A stretch of DNA of 64,000 nt from Dyadobacter psychrophilus (GCF_900167945.1 NZ_FUZA01000009.1:62001-126000), one strand, 5' to 3'. Positions 33,636 through 42,840 are shown, counted from the stretch's first letter. Numbers and translations are program-made. The notes: generated from the sequence alone by a model not told the origin.

Positions 33636-34739
33636 TTAAATAGAATCGACCCGGATTTTCTCAATCTCAAAAAACCGCACATCCGCCTTCACATTCTCTA
33701 AGATCTTCTGGGAGCGTTCGGGCCGGGCGTCGGTGATGAAGACCTGGCCTAGGAAGCCGGTGTCGATTAATTCGATGAGTTTTTGGATGCGGCGGTCGTC
33801 GAGTTTATCGAAAATATCGTCCAGCAAGAGGATGGGCGTTTTTTCTTTTTCTTCTTTTAATAATTCAAACTGTGCCAGCTTTAATGCGATCAAAAAAGAC
33901 TTTTGCTGGCCTTGAGAGCCGAATTTTTTGAGCGTAACTCCGTCAATTTCAAATGTGTATTCATCTTTATGAATGCCTTTTCCAGTCCGCTGTGCGTGTA
34001 AGTCGCGGGCGCGGTTCTTACGGAATTCTGCTGCGAAGTTTTCACTTGCGACCTCGCTTTCGTAAATCACTTCCACTTGCTCGTGGCCGCTGCTGAGAAA
34101 CTCATAGCTTTTGAGAAACAGTGGCACAAACCGGCTCATGAATGTGCTGCGGTGATTGTAAATGCGTTGTGAAAGGATGATCAGCGGCTCATTGTAAGTT
34201 TCCAACAAGTCTTCGTCCACATAATTGCGCTCTGCAAAAAGCTTCAAAAGACCATTTCGCTGGCTTAGTATCTTATTATATTGGAGAAAATCGGTGAGAT
34301 AGCCGGGAGCGGCCTGCGCGAGAACGCCATCAAAGAACCGTCTGCGCTCCTCACTGCCGTCGCGGATCAAATCTGTGTCATTCGGTGCGATCAAAACCAG
34401 TGGAAAAAGACCAATGTGATCGCTTAGCCGGTCATAGTTCTTTTTGTCGGCCATGAAAATCTTGCGCTGGCCTCGCTGCATGCTGCAGGTGATCTGTGTA
34501 TTGCGATTGGAATCTTTGAATATACCGTCCAAAACAAAGAAATCAGCCGTATGCCGTATTCCAAGCGCATCCTGATTATGGAAGGCGCTTTTGGTAAGAC
34601 TGAGAAAATAAATGGCGTCCAGGAGGTTCGTTTTTCCACTCCCATTCTCCCCAACCAGACAATTTACATGTTCCCCAAAGGTGAAGGCTTTCTCTTCATA
34701 GCTTTTAAAGTATGTAAGATGGAGCTTTTCTAGCCACAT
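33636..34739 (-). CDS. recF: DNA replication and repair protein RecF
   Basis: SMC-like ATPase that helps load RecA at gapped DNA. 367 residues, normal. Walker A GENGSGKTN is at 30-38, and the ABC signature-like GSQGQQKSFLIALKLAQ is followed by Walker B PILLLDDIFDKLD. RecF usually sits beside dnaN or gyrB, but neither is here. It converges with the GDP-mannose gene across the palindromic repeat. Function is secure. Confidence 0.95.
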   Translation of the reverse strand: MWLEKLHLTYFKSYEEKAFTFGEHVNCLVGENGSGKTNLLDAIYFLSLTKSAFHNQDALGIRHTADFFVLDGIFKDSNRNTQITCSMQRGQRKIFMADKKNYDRLSDHIGLFPLVLIAPNDTDLIRDGSEERRRFFDGVLAQAAPGYLTDFLQYNKILSQRNGLLKLFAERNYVDEDLLETYNEPLIILSQRIYNHRSTFMSRFVPLFLKSYEFLSSGHEQVEVIYESEVASENFAAEFRKNRARDLHAQRTGKGIHKDEYTFEIDGVTLKKFGSQGQQKSFLIALKLAQFELLKEEKEKTPILLLDDIFDKLDDRRIQKLIELIDTGFLGQVFITDARPERSQKILENVKADVRFFEIEKIRVDSI

Positions 34740-34866
34740 GAACTTCTTTGTTATTTAGTTTATGCTTATTTTCGCAAATCATATGCGTGAGTACGGCAAA
34801 AACAGACTCTGTTCAAACCTCAAACTTTAAGACAAAGTTCTGTCTTTATAAACGAGAACCAAATAC

Positions 34867-35898
34867 ATGGCCACCGTTACTGAAAAAAAGAAAAAATCAG
34901 ACCCAAAGAAGTTACAGCATCCGAAAGAACAGTACATGTTCTGGTTCGAGAATATGCTTTTACAGCGTCGTTTTGAAGAAAAAGCCGGCCAGTTATACGG
35001 TCAGCAAAAAATCAGAGGATTTTGTCACTTGTACATTGGCCAGGAAGCTTGTTCTTCCGGAGCCGTTACAGCGCTTAAAGAAGGCGACAAGTACATTACT
35101 GCTTACCGCGACCACGGCATTCCGCTAGCATTAGGGACTTCTCCGAATGCGATTATGGCTGAGCTTTACGGAAAAAAAACAGGGACTACCAAAGGAAAAG
35201 GCGGTTCGATGCACATTTTCGATAAAGAAAAAGGCTTTGTAGGTGGTCATGGAATCGTTGGTGCGCAAATCCCTTTGGGAGCAGGAATCGCTTTTGCTGA
35301 GAAATATAACAAAACCGGAAATATCTGCATTTGCTATTTCGGCGATGGTGCAATTCGTCAGGGTGCATTTCACGAAGCATTGAACATGGCTATGAGCTGG
35401 AAATTGCCTGTTATTTTCGTTGTTGAAAACAACGGATATGCGATGGGAACTTCGGTAGCAAGGTCTTCCAATGTGACGGAGCTTTACACATTAGGTGAGG
35501 CATACGATATCCCATCTGAGCCTGTGGACGGAATGAGCGTTGAGGCGATTCATGAAGCGGTAGGCAGAGCTGCCGAGCGCGCCAGAAGCGGTGAAGGACC
35601 TACATTCCTGGAATTCAGGACTTACCGTTACAGAGGCCACTCAATGTCAGATCCTCAGAAATATCGTTCGAAGGAAGAAGTTGAAGAGTACAAACACCGC
35701 GATCCGATTGAGCAGATCCGTGCGGTAATTTTGGAAAACAAGCTTGCTTCGGAGGAAGATTTGGAAAACCTCGACAAAAAAGTAAAAGACATTGTTGCCG
35801 AATCTGTTCAGTTTGCAGAAGAATCGGAATTCCCGGATCCGAAAGAGGCCTACACCGATGTTTATGTAGAGAATGACTATCCTTTTGTAATGGATTAA
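34867..35898 (+). CDS. pdhA: pyruvate dehydrogenase E1 component, alpha subunit
   Basis: Thiamine-diphosphate-dependent decarboxylase subunit of the pyruvate dehydrogenase complex. 343 residues. The TPP motif begins at GDGAIRQGAFHEA (159-171) and ends with ENNGYAMGTS (187-196). GQEACSSG (58-65) and the phosphorylation-loop-like TYRYRGHSMSDP are present. This is the alpha-beta type E1; the beta subunit is not adjacent. A strong terminator follows at 35919-35952. A single-gene unit is therefore likely. Branched-chain E1 alpha is an alternative, but GHSMSDP favours pyruvate. Confidence 0.93.
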   Translation: MATVTEKKKKSDPKKLQHPKEQYMFWFENMLLQRRFEEKAGQLYGQQKIRGFCHLYIGQEACSSGAVTALKEGDKYITAYRDHGIPLALGTSPNAIMAELYGKKTGTTKGKGGSMHIFDKEKGFVGGHGIVGAQIPLGAGIAFAEKYNKTGNICICYFGDGAIRQGAFHEALNMAMSWKLPVIFVVENNGYAMGTSVARSSNVTELYTLGEAYDIPSEPVDGMSVEAIHEAVGRAAERARSGEGPTFLEFRTYRYRGHSMSDPQKYRSKEEVEEYKHRDPIEQIRAVILENKLASEEDLENLDKKVKDIVAESVQFAEESEFPDPKEAYTDVYVENDYPFVMD

Positions 35899-35918
35899 TC
35901 AAACATATCAGGAATTTA

Positions 35919-35952
35919 AAAAAACCCGTCGGATCATTTCGACGGGTTTTTT
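35919..35952 (+). terminator. intrinsic terminator after pdhA
   Basis: Perfect 13-bp arms AAAAAACCCGTCG (35919-35931) and CGACGGGTTTTTT (35940-35952) enclose an 8-nt loop. It is 21 nt past the pdhA stop and ends in a run of T. A strong Rho-independent terminator. Confidence 0.9.
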
Positions 35953-36036
35953 AAGTAAATTCGGCTTTTCACAAACATAGAACAATCTCGTTTTTGTTTT
36001 TTTACGTAGATAGAATTTTAGTTATAATATAATAAT

Positions 36037-36912
36037 ATGCCCTTGGATCAGGAATTTGATAGCGAAGAAGAGGAAACCGGCAAAGAGATGTCATTTATCG
36101 GGCATCTGGAAGAGTTAAGATGGCATGTTATTCGAGCGGGTGGATCCATTCTTGTTTTCGCAATTCTGGCTTTTGTTTACATCAAAGAAATATATCATTA
36201 TGTGATCATAGCGCCTTCACAGCCTGATTTCTGGACTTACCGGATGCTGTGTAAGCTTGCAGATAAAGTCCAGTATGATGAGCTGTGTATCAAAGCGTTA
36301 AACTTTAAGTTGCAGGCAATCGGAGTGGGAGACCAGTTCACTATGAGTATGACGTCTGCCGTTATTGCCGGACTTGTGTTTGCGTTTCCTTACGCTTTCT
36401 GGGAAGTCTGGCGGTTTATAAAGCCTGGATTGAAACCATCTGAGCGACAGTCGGCGAGGGGCGCGGTATTTTATGTAACATTCCTGTTTTTCTCCGGCGT
36501 TTTCTTTGGTTACTACATTGTAACTCCGTTGGCAATCAACTTTTTAGCAAACTTTACATTAGATCCTTCGATCATTAATGAATTCAGTTTGTCCTCCTAC
36601 ATTTCATTGGTTGCAACATTGACACTCGCGTGCGGGATTGCGTTTCAGCTTCCTATTGTAGTTTATGTTTTGGCAAAAGTCGGTGTGCTTACACCAGCAT
36701 TCATGCGCGAATACAGAAAACACGCCATGATCGTAATCCTGATCGTAGCAGCTGTAATCACGCCTTCGCCTGATATTTACAGCCAGGTAATCGTGGCAAT
36801 TCCCTTGTTCCTGCTTTATGAATTGAGTATTTTGGTTGCAGGAAAAGTGGAGAGAGAAAAGATAGCGGAAGAAAAAGCTTTGGCTAATTCGACTGGTGGC
36901 TCAGATATCTGA
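36037..36912 (+). CDS. tatC: Sec-independent protein translocase TatC
   Basis: Twin-arginine signal-receptor subunit in the inner membrane. 291 residues, longer than E. coli's 258 because of an acidic N-terminal extension (about 16 residues) and a larger first periplasmic loop. The TatC signature FIGHLEELRWHVIRA (about 20-34) is at the start of the first helix. Six hydrophobic segments follow. AFPYAFWEVWRFIKPGLKPSE is the cytoplasmic loop typical of the family, and PSPDIYSQ closes the region. tatA is not adjacent. It converges with the AONS-like gene 7 nt downstream. Confidence 0.95.
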   Translation: MPLDQEFDSEEEETGKEMSFIGHLEELRWHVIRAGGSILVFAILAFVYIKEIYHYVIIAPSQPDFWTYRMLCKLADKVQYDELCIKALNFKLQAIGVGDQFTMSMTSAVIAGLVFAFPYAFWEVWRFIKPGLKPSERQSARGAVFYVTFLFFSGVFFGYYIVTPLAINFLANFTLDPSIINEFSLSSYISLVATLTLACGIAFQLPIVVYVLAKVGVLTPAFMREYRKHAMIVILIVAAVITPSPDIYSQVIVAIPLFLLYELSILVAGKVEREKIAEEKALANSTGGSDI

Positions 36913-36919
36913 GAATGAA

Positions 36920-38014
36920 TCAAAAAATAAATCCATTACAGACCTCAGCCAATCGGTTGAGGTCTTCTTTTTGGTGAAGTGCGCTGATTGCCAGCCTGGT
37001 AATGGCGGAATCATCGGGGCTGGGATAGGAGAAGCAGGAGGCCATGATCTGCCGGGATAGCAAATGGTCGAAAAGTAGCGCATTCTGGCTGCAAAAGACG
37101 GGATAGCCAGAAACATTGCCGAACATATCGTGCACCTTTAATTCTTGATTGAAATAATCAATGTTAGCGGCAAGCATCTTCTGCACTTTTGTATAATGAT
37201 CTGTTTCCAGAAGCTTTGAAAGCGCAAAAATATAACCAGGCGAAGGCGGGGATGCTCCCGCGAACCAGGGATTGTAACGAAGCAAGTCATACGTGGCTTT
37301 TTCACAGGCTATAACGCCAGCAGGAATGCCTAATGCTTTGTTTAAGGAAGACACCAAGATCACATGGGCTTTACCCAGTTCATTAATTGACCGATAAATG
37401 CTTTTTCCGGCGTTCTTGTAAACCCCTAATGTGTGCGACTCATCCACAACTATCCAGATATTGCCCGCTGCCGGTAAATTGGCGAAAATAGAAAAGTCGA
37501 ACGCTTCAACCATCGGAGAGCCGATTCCGTCTGTGCAAATGACGTGCGCCATGTTTTGGTGGCATCGACTTATACTATCAATGGTCTGTTTTGCCCAATC
37601 AATCCAAGGGTTGGTAGAAATATTAAGGTCTTTTCCCCAAACAGCCGGGTGTGCTTTGGGAGCATAGTGATAGCAAATTGTGGAGACCAACGGATCGGCG
37701 TGCACAATTTCTTCAATGCGCTTCATGACGAGCTGGCCCGCCCACATCCCCGAGGATACCAATAGCGAGGCGGGTGAGCCAATCCAATCCGCCAGGCGAG
37801 ATTCTGCTTCTTCGTAAACATCAAGCCGTAAACTGTTGTTTCTCGAAGCTCCAAAGTGCAATCCATACCGATCCAGACCTTCATTTAAAAACCTACGAAA
37901 GATTTCGTCGTGTCCCATGCCGAGGTAGTCTGTCCCGCTAAACCAAAGATATTCTTTGCCTTCGCTAGTGCGCACAGTCCGGCCGGGAAGATGATTGGTT
38001 TGGAAGGTTTTCAA
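36920..38014 (-). CDS. PLP-dependent alpha-oxoamine synthase-like enzyme (class I/II aminotransferase fold)
   Basis: 364 residues. Key PLP residues: K226 in SSLNKALGIPAG as the Schiff-base Lys, D191 and H194 in VVDESHTLG, matching the DxxH of BioF, KBL and ALAS. GASRNNSLRLDVYEEAE (about 55-71) matches the substrate-binding region. These enzymes condense an amino acid with an acyl-CoA and release CO2. Shorter by about 25 residues than BioF, with no biotin gene nearby, so the substrate is unlikely to be certain. It is the last gene of a run with dipeptide epimerase (20 nt gap) and nadK, so it may act on an amino acid or a peptide product. Confidence 0.85.
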   Translation of the reverse strand: MKTFQTNHLPGRTVRTSEGKEYLWFSGTDYLGMGHDEIFRRFLNEGLDRYGLHFGASRNNSLRLDVYEEAESRLADWIGSPASLLVSSGMWAGQLVMKRIEEIVHADPLVSTICYHYAPKAHPAVWGKDLNISTNPWIDWAKQTIDSISRCHQNMAHVICTDGIGSPMVEAFDFSIFANLPAAGNIWIVVDESHTLGVYKNAGKSIYRSINELGKAHVILVSSLNKALGIPAGVIACEKATYDLLRYNPWFAGASPPSPGYIFALSKLLETDHYTKVQKMLAANIDYFNQELKVHDMFGNVSGYPVFCSQNALLFDHLLSRQIMASCFSYPSPDDSAITRLAISALHQKEDLNRLAEVCNGFIF

Positions 38015-38034
38015 TTTAAATGAGGATCAGAAAG

Positions 38035-39048
38035 TCAAACATTCAGAACTGCACCGGAGCCATTGCGGTCAGGGAAAATGATTTTTCCATAATCAAAAGT
38101 TACCCCGGAAGCAGGATCGTTCGTGATCAGTAGTGCGCCATCCATATCCACGTAATCGAGTAATGGCAGGAAATGTGCAATGGACGAAATACCAACGCTT
38201 GTCTCTGTCATACAGCCGATCATTGTTTTCATTCCGAGGCTCTTAGCCTCAGTGATCATTCGTTTTGCAGCGGTGGGGCCACCACATTTAGTAAGCTTTA
38301 TATTAATGCCATGAAAAAGACCGATGCAGGAATTTACGTCACTTTCAACAATGCAGCTCTCGTCGGCAATGACAGGTAGCACGCTTTCCGCGAAAACTTT
38401 TTTCATTCCTTCAATGTCATTTGCGGCAAGAGGCTGCTCGATAAATTCAACTCCCAGCTTCTTCAATTCGGGAGCAAAAGCAATAGTCTGCCCGGCTGTC
38501 CAGGCACAATTTGCATCTACCCGAAATACCGCATCGGTGTGTTTACGCAATTCTGAAACTATACGAAGGTCTTCGTTGGTGCCCAATTTGATCTTGTAAA
38601 TCGGCCATGGAAGCTCCTTCATTTTAGACACCATTGTTTCGACTGTATCAATGCCTATTGTGAAGTTGGTGAGCGGAATATTGTCTATATCCAGCCCCCA
38701 ACTTTCGTACAGCTTCTGTTTTTTCTTTTTAGAAAAAAAATCGTGGGCAGCTTCGTCTAATGCACATTGCGCAAATGGATTGGATTTTAAAGCAGGATGC
38801 ACAAGATCCCAAAGTTCTTCGGCGCTTTGATAGGCTCCGGTTTCAATGCCCTCCTTTGCCGCTTCAAGCGAGCTGATCATATTTTCGATCGTAATGCCGT
38901 AATAAGGATTGCTCGTTGCTTCGCCTAGTCCGCTCAATTCGCCATCACGAAGCTCGACAATCAATGTTGGCTGCACGTCGCGGGAATCGTGTGCAATGGT
39001 GAATGTATGCCTGAGTTGCAGGTCAAATGTGTGAAAGATAAGTTGCAT
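38035..39048 (-). CDS. dipeptide epimerase (enolase superfamily)
   Basis: 337 residues, enolase superfamily, muconate-lactonizing subgroup. Catalytic lysines are K154 in YKIKLG and K254 in IKLTKCGG. Metal ligands are D178 (RVDANCAW), E204 (IEQP) and D229 (IADES). DMDGALL is a typical epimerase substrate-binding motif. The family interconverts L-Ala-D/L-Glu and related dipeptides, commonly from peptidoglycan turnover. Exact peptide specificity is not readable from sequence. It lies 11 nt downstream of nadK and 20 nt upstream of the AONS-like gene. Confidence 0.9.
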   Translation of the reverse strand: MQLIFHTFDLQLRHTFTIAHDSRDVQPTLIVELRDGELSGLGEATSNPYYGITIENMISSLEAAKEGIETGAYQSAEELWDLVHPALKSNPFAQCALDEAAHDFFSKKKKQKLYESWGLDIDNIPLTNFTIGIDTVETMVSKMKELPWPIYKIKLGTNEDLRIVSELRKHTDAVFRVDANCAWTAGQTIAFAPELKKLGVEFIEQPLAANDIEGMKKVFAESVLPVIADESCIVESDVNSCIGLFHGINIKLTKCGGPTAAKRMITEAKSLGMKTMIGCMTETSVGISSIAHFLPLLDYVDMDGALLITNDPASGVTFDYGKIIFPDRNGSGAVLNV

Positions 39049-39059
39049 CCGTGATGATG

Positions 39060-39935
39060 TTAATTCCGCATATCCAATCCCCAGGATAATTTATTCCGTA
39101 ATGTATTCAAGAAACTGTCGTCACGCATTTTTATTAATCGTGCGATAAAGCCGGCTTTTCTAACGGTCAGCAAAGTGTTTTCATCAACCACTCTTGACCT
39201 CGCATCTAACGACACCAGAAAGTTATTGCTGCGGCTTTTCACTTCAAGCCTGATAACTGCATTATCTTCCACAACCAGCGGCCTGACATTCAAGTTATGC
39301 GGGCTGATAGGCGTGATGATAAAGTTTTGGGAATGTGGAACTAGCACAGGTCCGCCGCAGCTGAGCGAATAACCCGTGGAGCCAGTTGGTGTGGAAATGA
39401 TCAGACCGTCGGCCCAGTAGGAGTTCAGGAATTCATCATTGAGATAAGTGTGAACGGTGATCATCGACGAGGTGTCAGTTTTTGTGATCGTGAAATCATT
39501 CAAACCGAAATTCTGGCCATCGAATAGATCGATGTTAGATTCTATTTCAACGAGCGTCCTTTCATCGATTCTGTATTGGCTGCTTTCCAGCGCCTGGATC
39601 ATATCAGTGATTCTTTCGGGCGGAACAGTTGCCAGAAAACCTAACCGGCCTACGTTGATGCCAATCGCGGGGATTTGCCGTCTTCCTACGTGTGAGATGG
39701 TTTCGAGCAATGTTCCGTCGCCACCCATGCTCACGATGAGACGTGCGTCAAAAACTTCGTCGGGTTTTTCGTATACAAGCTCGGAGTAGTGCGTGATCCC
39801 GTTCTGATCCAGAAAAGTCCGAAAGGGTTTGGAGAGCTGGACTTCAACTTTCCGGCGCGACAGCTCATTGAACATGTTTTCAATGAACGGGCGGGCGGAC
39901 TCATTAAAGTTGCGTCCGTGAATTGCTATTTTCAT
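39060..39935 (-). CDS. nadK: NAD kinase
   Basis: Phosphorylates NAD to NADP. 291 residues. The signature GGDGT is at 71-75, then INVGRLGFL, and LNDFTITK (the NE/D motif) follow. TGSTGYSLSCGGP is the second nucleotide-binding motif. The predicted product is NADP(H) for biosynthesis. It sits in a minus-strand run: alpha/beta hydrolase, CBS protein, nadK, dipeptide epimerase, AONS-like enzyme. Together with nadC elsewhere in the window it shows two NAD steps, though not clustered. Confidence 0.96.
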   Translation of the reverse strand: MKIAIHGRNFNESARPFIENMFNELSRRKVEVQLSKPFRTFLDQNGITHYSELVYEKPDEVFDARLIVSMGGDGTLLETISHVGRRQIPAIGINVGRLGFLATVPPERITDMIQALESSQYRIDERTLVEIESNIDLFDGQNFGLNDFTITKTDTSSMITVHTYLNDEFLNSYWADGLIISTPTGSTGYSLSCGGPVLVPHSQNFIITPISPHNLNVRPLVVEDNAVIRLEVKSRSNNFLVSLDARSRVVDENTLLTVRKAGFIARLIKMRDDSFLNTLRNKLSWGLDMRN

Positions 39936-40025
39936 GGAAGAAAAAGTAGATCATCTTGTTTCTTCCGAAAGATACGCGCAAATATGCCGATTCAAAACAG
40001 CGGCGTGAGAAGTAATGTGAAGTAA

Positions 40026-40697
40026 TCAGGTGGCAAGATATCTCAAAAGCATATCCAAACGCTCCTGATCAACACTTTCGATAGGGTCGTTGGCATGCGC
40101 TTCCTCAATCTCATAACCGAACCGCTCGAGTGTAGCGATGATAGGCGTAATGTGCGTCCGGTTAAGTTTTAATGTAAGCCGGGCTTCGTTCAGCGGATTG
40201 TAACTTTCCCCTGATGAATAATAGCTGCTCAGGACTTTGGTTCCGTTGGATTCGATCAAACGGCTGATTTCGGAAAGCGAATAGCTGCGTTCGGCAATTT
40301 TAAGCACAATAACGGCCCCTTTTTCCTGCACACCCAGCTCGTTTACGAAATGTTCGATCAGATCGTTAACCAGAATGCTTCCGGCAAAGCTGCGGTCATC
40401 ATGCAAAACAGGGATGATCTGCAATCCAAACTGATTGACAAGCCGCAAAAGCTCGTACGGATGCTGGTCTTCGCCGGCGAAAATATCTTTGTGCTGGATA
40501 ATGATCTTCGCCAGGGGATCCGAATTATCGGCTACATCAAAAAGGATGTCTTCGGATACAATTCCTTGATAAAGTCCCGAATCTGCCACTACAAGCTGTT
40601 TAACACTGAATTCGTCCATCCAATCCAATGCTGTACTCACCGAATCGGTCAGTTTCAGAACAGGGATCATGGGATTTATCAGGGTAGCAGCAAGCAT
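40026..40697 (-). CDS. CBS-domain protein
   Basis: 223 residues. Two CBS repeats span about 1-125, with IPVLKLTDSVSTALDWM at the N-terminus and LQIIPVLHDDRSFAGSI in the second. CBS pairs often bind adenine nucleotides. The C-terminal ~90 residues look like an ACT-like or other small-molecule domain (GAVIVLKIAERSYSLSEISRLI, then LTLKLNRTHITPIIATLERFGYEIE). It lies upstream of nadK (90 nt) in the same direction, which may hint at sensing of NAD(P) or ATP state. The function is not known. Confidence 0.85.
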   Translation of the reverse strand: MLAATLINPMIPVLKLTDSVSTALDWMDEFSVKQLVVADSGLYQGIVSEDILFDVADNSDPLAKIIIQHKDIFAGEDQHPYELLRLVNQFGLQIIPVLHDDRSFAGSILVNDLIEHFVNELGVQEKGAVIVLKIAERSYSLSEISRLIESNGTKVLSSYYSSGESYNPLNEARLTLKLNRTHITPIIATLERFGYEIEEAHANDPIESVDQERLDMLLRYLAT

Positions 40698-40781
40698 ATT
40701 TCAGTTCGTCATTTTTCGAAGCTATAAAAAAACTATATATGTAACAACTTTCCTATCAAAAGAAATTCCCGTTAAAAACAC

Positions 40782-41555
40782 TCAGACAACGGGCACTGAA
40801 ACGTGTTTTTCCAAAAAGCTTTCCAGTATAACGTTAAATTCGTCAGGTTGTTCCATCATTGGAGCGTGGCAGCATTTGTCTATAAAATGCAGTTCCGAAC
40901 CGGCAATAAGCCTGTTGAATTCGTAGCCTACATGCGGAGGCGTAATGGTGTCATTCAATCCCCATACCAGCAAAGTAGGAACGGTGATTTCATGCAGGTC
41001 TTTGGCAAGGTTATGGCGCTGCGCCGACTTGGCAATGCCCACAATGCTCATACATTTCGGAATGCTTGATGTTGTTTCAAAAACCTCGTCAATGAGGTCT
41101 TTTGTAGCAACCTTAGGATCGTAGAATGTATATGCAACCCGTTCCTTAATGTAATCGTAACTCCCACGTTTCGGGAAAGAGCCGCCCATTGAATTTTCAA
41201 ATAGGCCCGAACTCCCCGTCAAAACCAGTTTGTGAACGTTTTCCTGGTTCTTTAAAGTATATAATAATCCAATGTGCCCTCCCAGCGAATTGCCGATCAC
41301 GGTCACATTGGTGAGATTTTTGAAGGTAACAAAATCCTCTAAAAATGTCAGAAGCGCGTCCAATCCGGCCTCGCGCGGAGGCAGTTCATAAATAGGAAGC
41401 AAAGGAATTATAACGCGGAAACGATTTGAGAAATGATCAATGATGCCGTCCCAGTTGCTCAATGCACCGAAAAGGCCATGCAAAAGCAGTAATGTTTCGC
41501 CTTTTCCCTCGTCGATAAACTGAAACCTGCCTTCTGCATGTACTGTATATTTCAT
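40782..41555 (-). CDS. alpha/beta hydrolase
   Basis: 257 residues. HGLFGALSNW (26-35) forms the oxyanion region. Ser90 in GNSLGG is the nucleophile. The acid is probably D in VWGLNDTITPP, and H in CCHAPMMEQPDEF completes the triad. The fold resembles small-ester or C-C hydrolases such as MhpC/BphD, but the substrate is not known. It is the first gene of the run CBS-nadK-epimerase-AONS-like. A -7 promoter box lies at 41633-41640. Confidence 0.88.
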   Translation of the reverse strand: MKYTVHAEGRFQFIDEGKGETLLLLHGLFGALSNWDGIIDHFSNRFRVIIPLLPIYELPPREAGLDALLTFLEDFVTFKNLTNVTVIGNSLGGHIGLLYTLKNQENVHKLVLTGSSGLFENSMGGSFPKRGSYDYIKERVAYTFYDPKVATKDLIDEVFETTSSIPKCMSIVGIAKSAQRHNLAKDLHEITVPTLLVWGLNDTITPPHVGYEFNRLIAGSELHFIDKCCHAPMMEQPDEFNVILESFLEKHVSVPVV

Positions 41556-41916
41556 TCTGTTATTGTGGATTTATTATGATATGGACCAATTATGACGCAT
41601 CAAAGAAACTAGTGCATGATTTCCATAAGCTACAAAACTAGTTAATTTTTTTTATTGGTAACAGATATAAAGTAACAAAGCAAATTCTATTTTCTTGTAA
41701 ATATTATATTAATACTATCAAAACTGGAAACATAACATAGAATGGTGCAATTTGGTTTATACCGCTGCGGAAGTGTCCCGTATTAAGGTAACTTTCCGGT
41801 TACAGGTAAAAAAATCCTGTTTACTGCTTCATTGGGGTAAAGACGAGTGTATCCGAAATTTAGTTACATTTTATAGTTATACCGATTAGAAAAAAATTAA
41901 AACACAAATAATTAAT
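41556..41916. other. 361-nt divergent intergenic region
   Basis: AT-rich and with no credible frame. It contains the -7 box for the leftward hydrolase gene (41633-41640), two copies of AAACTAGT (one at about 41606, another at about 41636) and a short hairpin-like ACAGG...CCTGT near 41805. No riboswitch or tRNA is seen. The rightward promoter is unresolved; TACATTTT near 41868 is a one-mismatch -7 candidate. Confidence 0.5.
41633..41640 (-). promoter_or_regulatory. -7 promoter element for the alpha/beta hydrolase run
   Basis: The minus strand reads TAGTTTTG, an exact TAnnTTTG. Transcription would begin near 41627, giving a leader of about 72 nt. A -33 TTG is not evident. Confidence 0.35.
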
Positions 41917-42840
41917 ATGACGCGCCCGGCAGCATTTTCTACAATGTTTGGAATCAGGATTTTGTTATTGGTTTTCTGGATCTTTCCAGCTGCTGCTCAA
42001 ACAGTAATGCCACTCTATCCCGATAGAATTCCCAATGCGATTGCGGGGCCGGATGAAGAAACCAACAAAGATCAGGTCATCCGAAAAGTCTCCAAGCCAA
42101 CCTTAACCGTCTTTTTACCTCCTGCAGCAACTGCAAACGGTTCTGCCGTCATCGTATGCCCGGGCGGCGGTTATGGCGTGCTGGTGATGGAATGGGAAGG
42201 ATACAGAATTGCTAAGGAATTGAACAAATCCGGAATTGCGGCAATTATTTTAAAATATAGGTTGCCGGACGAGAAAATTATGGCTGATAAGTCAATAGGG
42301 CCATTGCAGGATGCGCAGCAGGCCATCAAAACAGTCCGGGAGCGTTCGAAAGAATGGAAAATTGATCCCGGCAAGATTGGCATTATTGGATTCTCGGCAG
42401 GCGGCCATCTGGCAGCAACGGCAGGGACACATTACGACAGCACATTTATTGACAATCCCGAAAAAACCAGCCTTCGACCCGATTTTATGATTTTGGTGTA
42501 TCCTGTGATTAGCTTAATGGATAAAATCGGACATAAAGGTTCAAGCAGCAACTTGCTTGGTGCTGCGCCAACCACAGAAAAAGTCAGATATTTTTCGAAC
42601 GAACTGCAAGTAAAGAAAACGACGCCACCTGCGTTCCTTACGCATGCGGGCGATGACACGGTTGTGCCCGTTTCCAATAGTATTCAGTTTTATGAGGCGC
42701 TTATTGCGAACGGAGTGCCTGCTGACATGCATATTTATTCAAAAGGCCAACACGGTTATCCCAAAACCCCGGATTTAAGCGAATGGTTTGGCCGATGCCT
42801 GCATTGGATGCAGGTCAATCAGTTTTTGCCTTCGAAATAA
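41917..42840 (+). CDS. exported alpha/beta hydrolase, acetylesterase-like
   Basis: 307 residues. A signal peptide ends about residue 27 (PAAAQ); an alternative ATG at residue 10 gives the same mature protein. Ser160 in GFSAGGHL is the nucleophile. CPGGGYG (81-87) forms the oxyanion hole in place of the usual HGGG. Asp in HAGDDTVVPV and His in GQHGYPK complete the triad. The layout resembles the esterase family of acetyl-xylan and related sugar-ester hydrolases in Bacteroidetes. Likely periplasmic or secreted. It stands alone, without adjacent glycoside hydrolases, and converges with nuoN. Confidence 0.87.
   Translation: MTRPAAFSTMFGIRILLLVFWIFPAAAQTVMPLYPDRIPNAIAGPDEETNKDQVIRKVSKPTLTVFLPPAATANGSAVIVCPGGGYGVLVMEWEGYRIAKELNKSGIAAIILKYRLPDEKIMADKSIGPLQDAQQAIKTVRERSKEWKIDPGKIGIIGFSAGGHLAATAGTHYDSTFIDNPEKTSLRPDFMILVYPVISLMDKIGHKGSSSNLLGAAPTTEKVRYFSNELQVKKTTPPAFLTHAGDDTVVPVSNSIQFYEALIANGVPADMHIYSKGQHGYPKTPDLSEWFGRCLHWMQVNQFLPSK

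Noticed and set aside
34748-35128. 126-codon open frame over the start of pdhA
   Set aside because: Overlaps the clear TPP-enzyme gene in another frame and is Lys/Ser-rich without family features.
41556-41916. Possible riboswitch or small RNA in the long intergenic region
   Set aside because: No conserved riboswitch motif or strong hairpin with T-run was seen. Only a promoter box and short repeats are supported.
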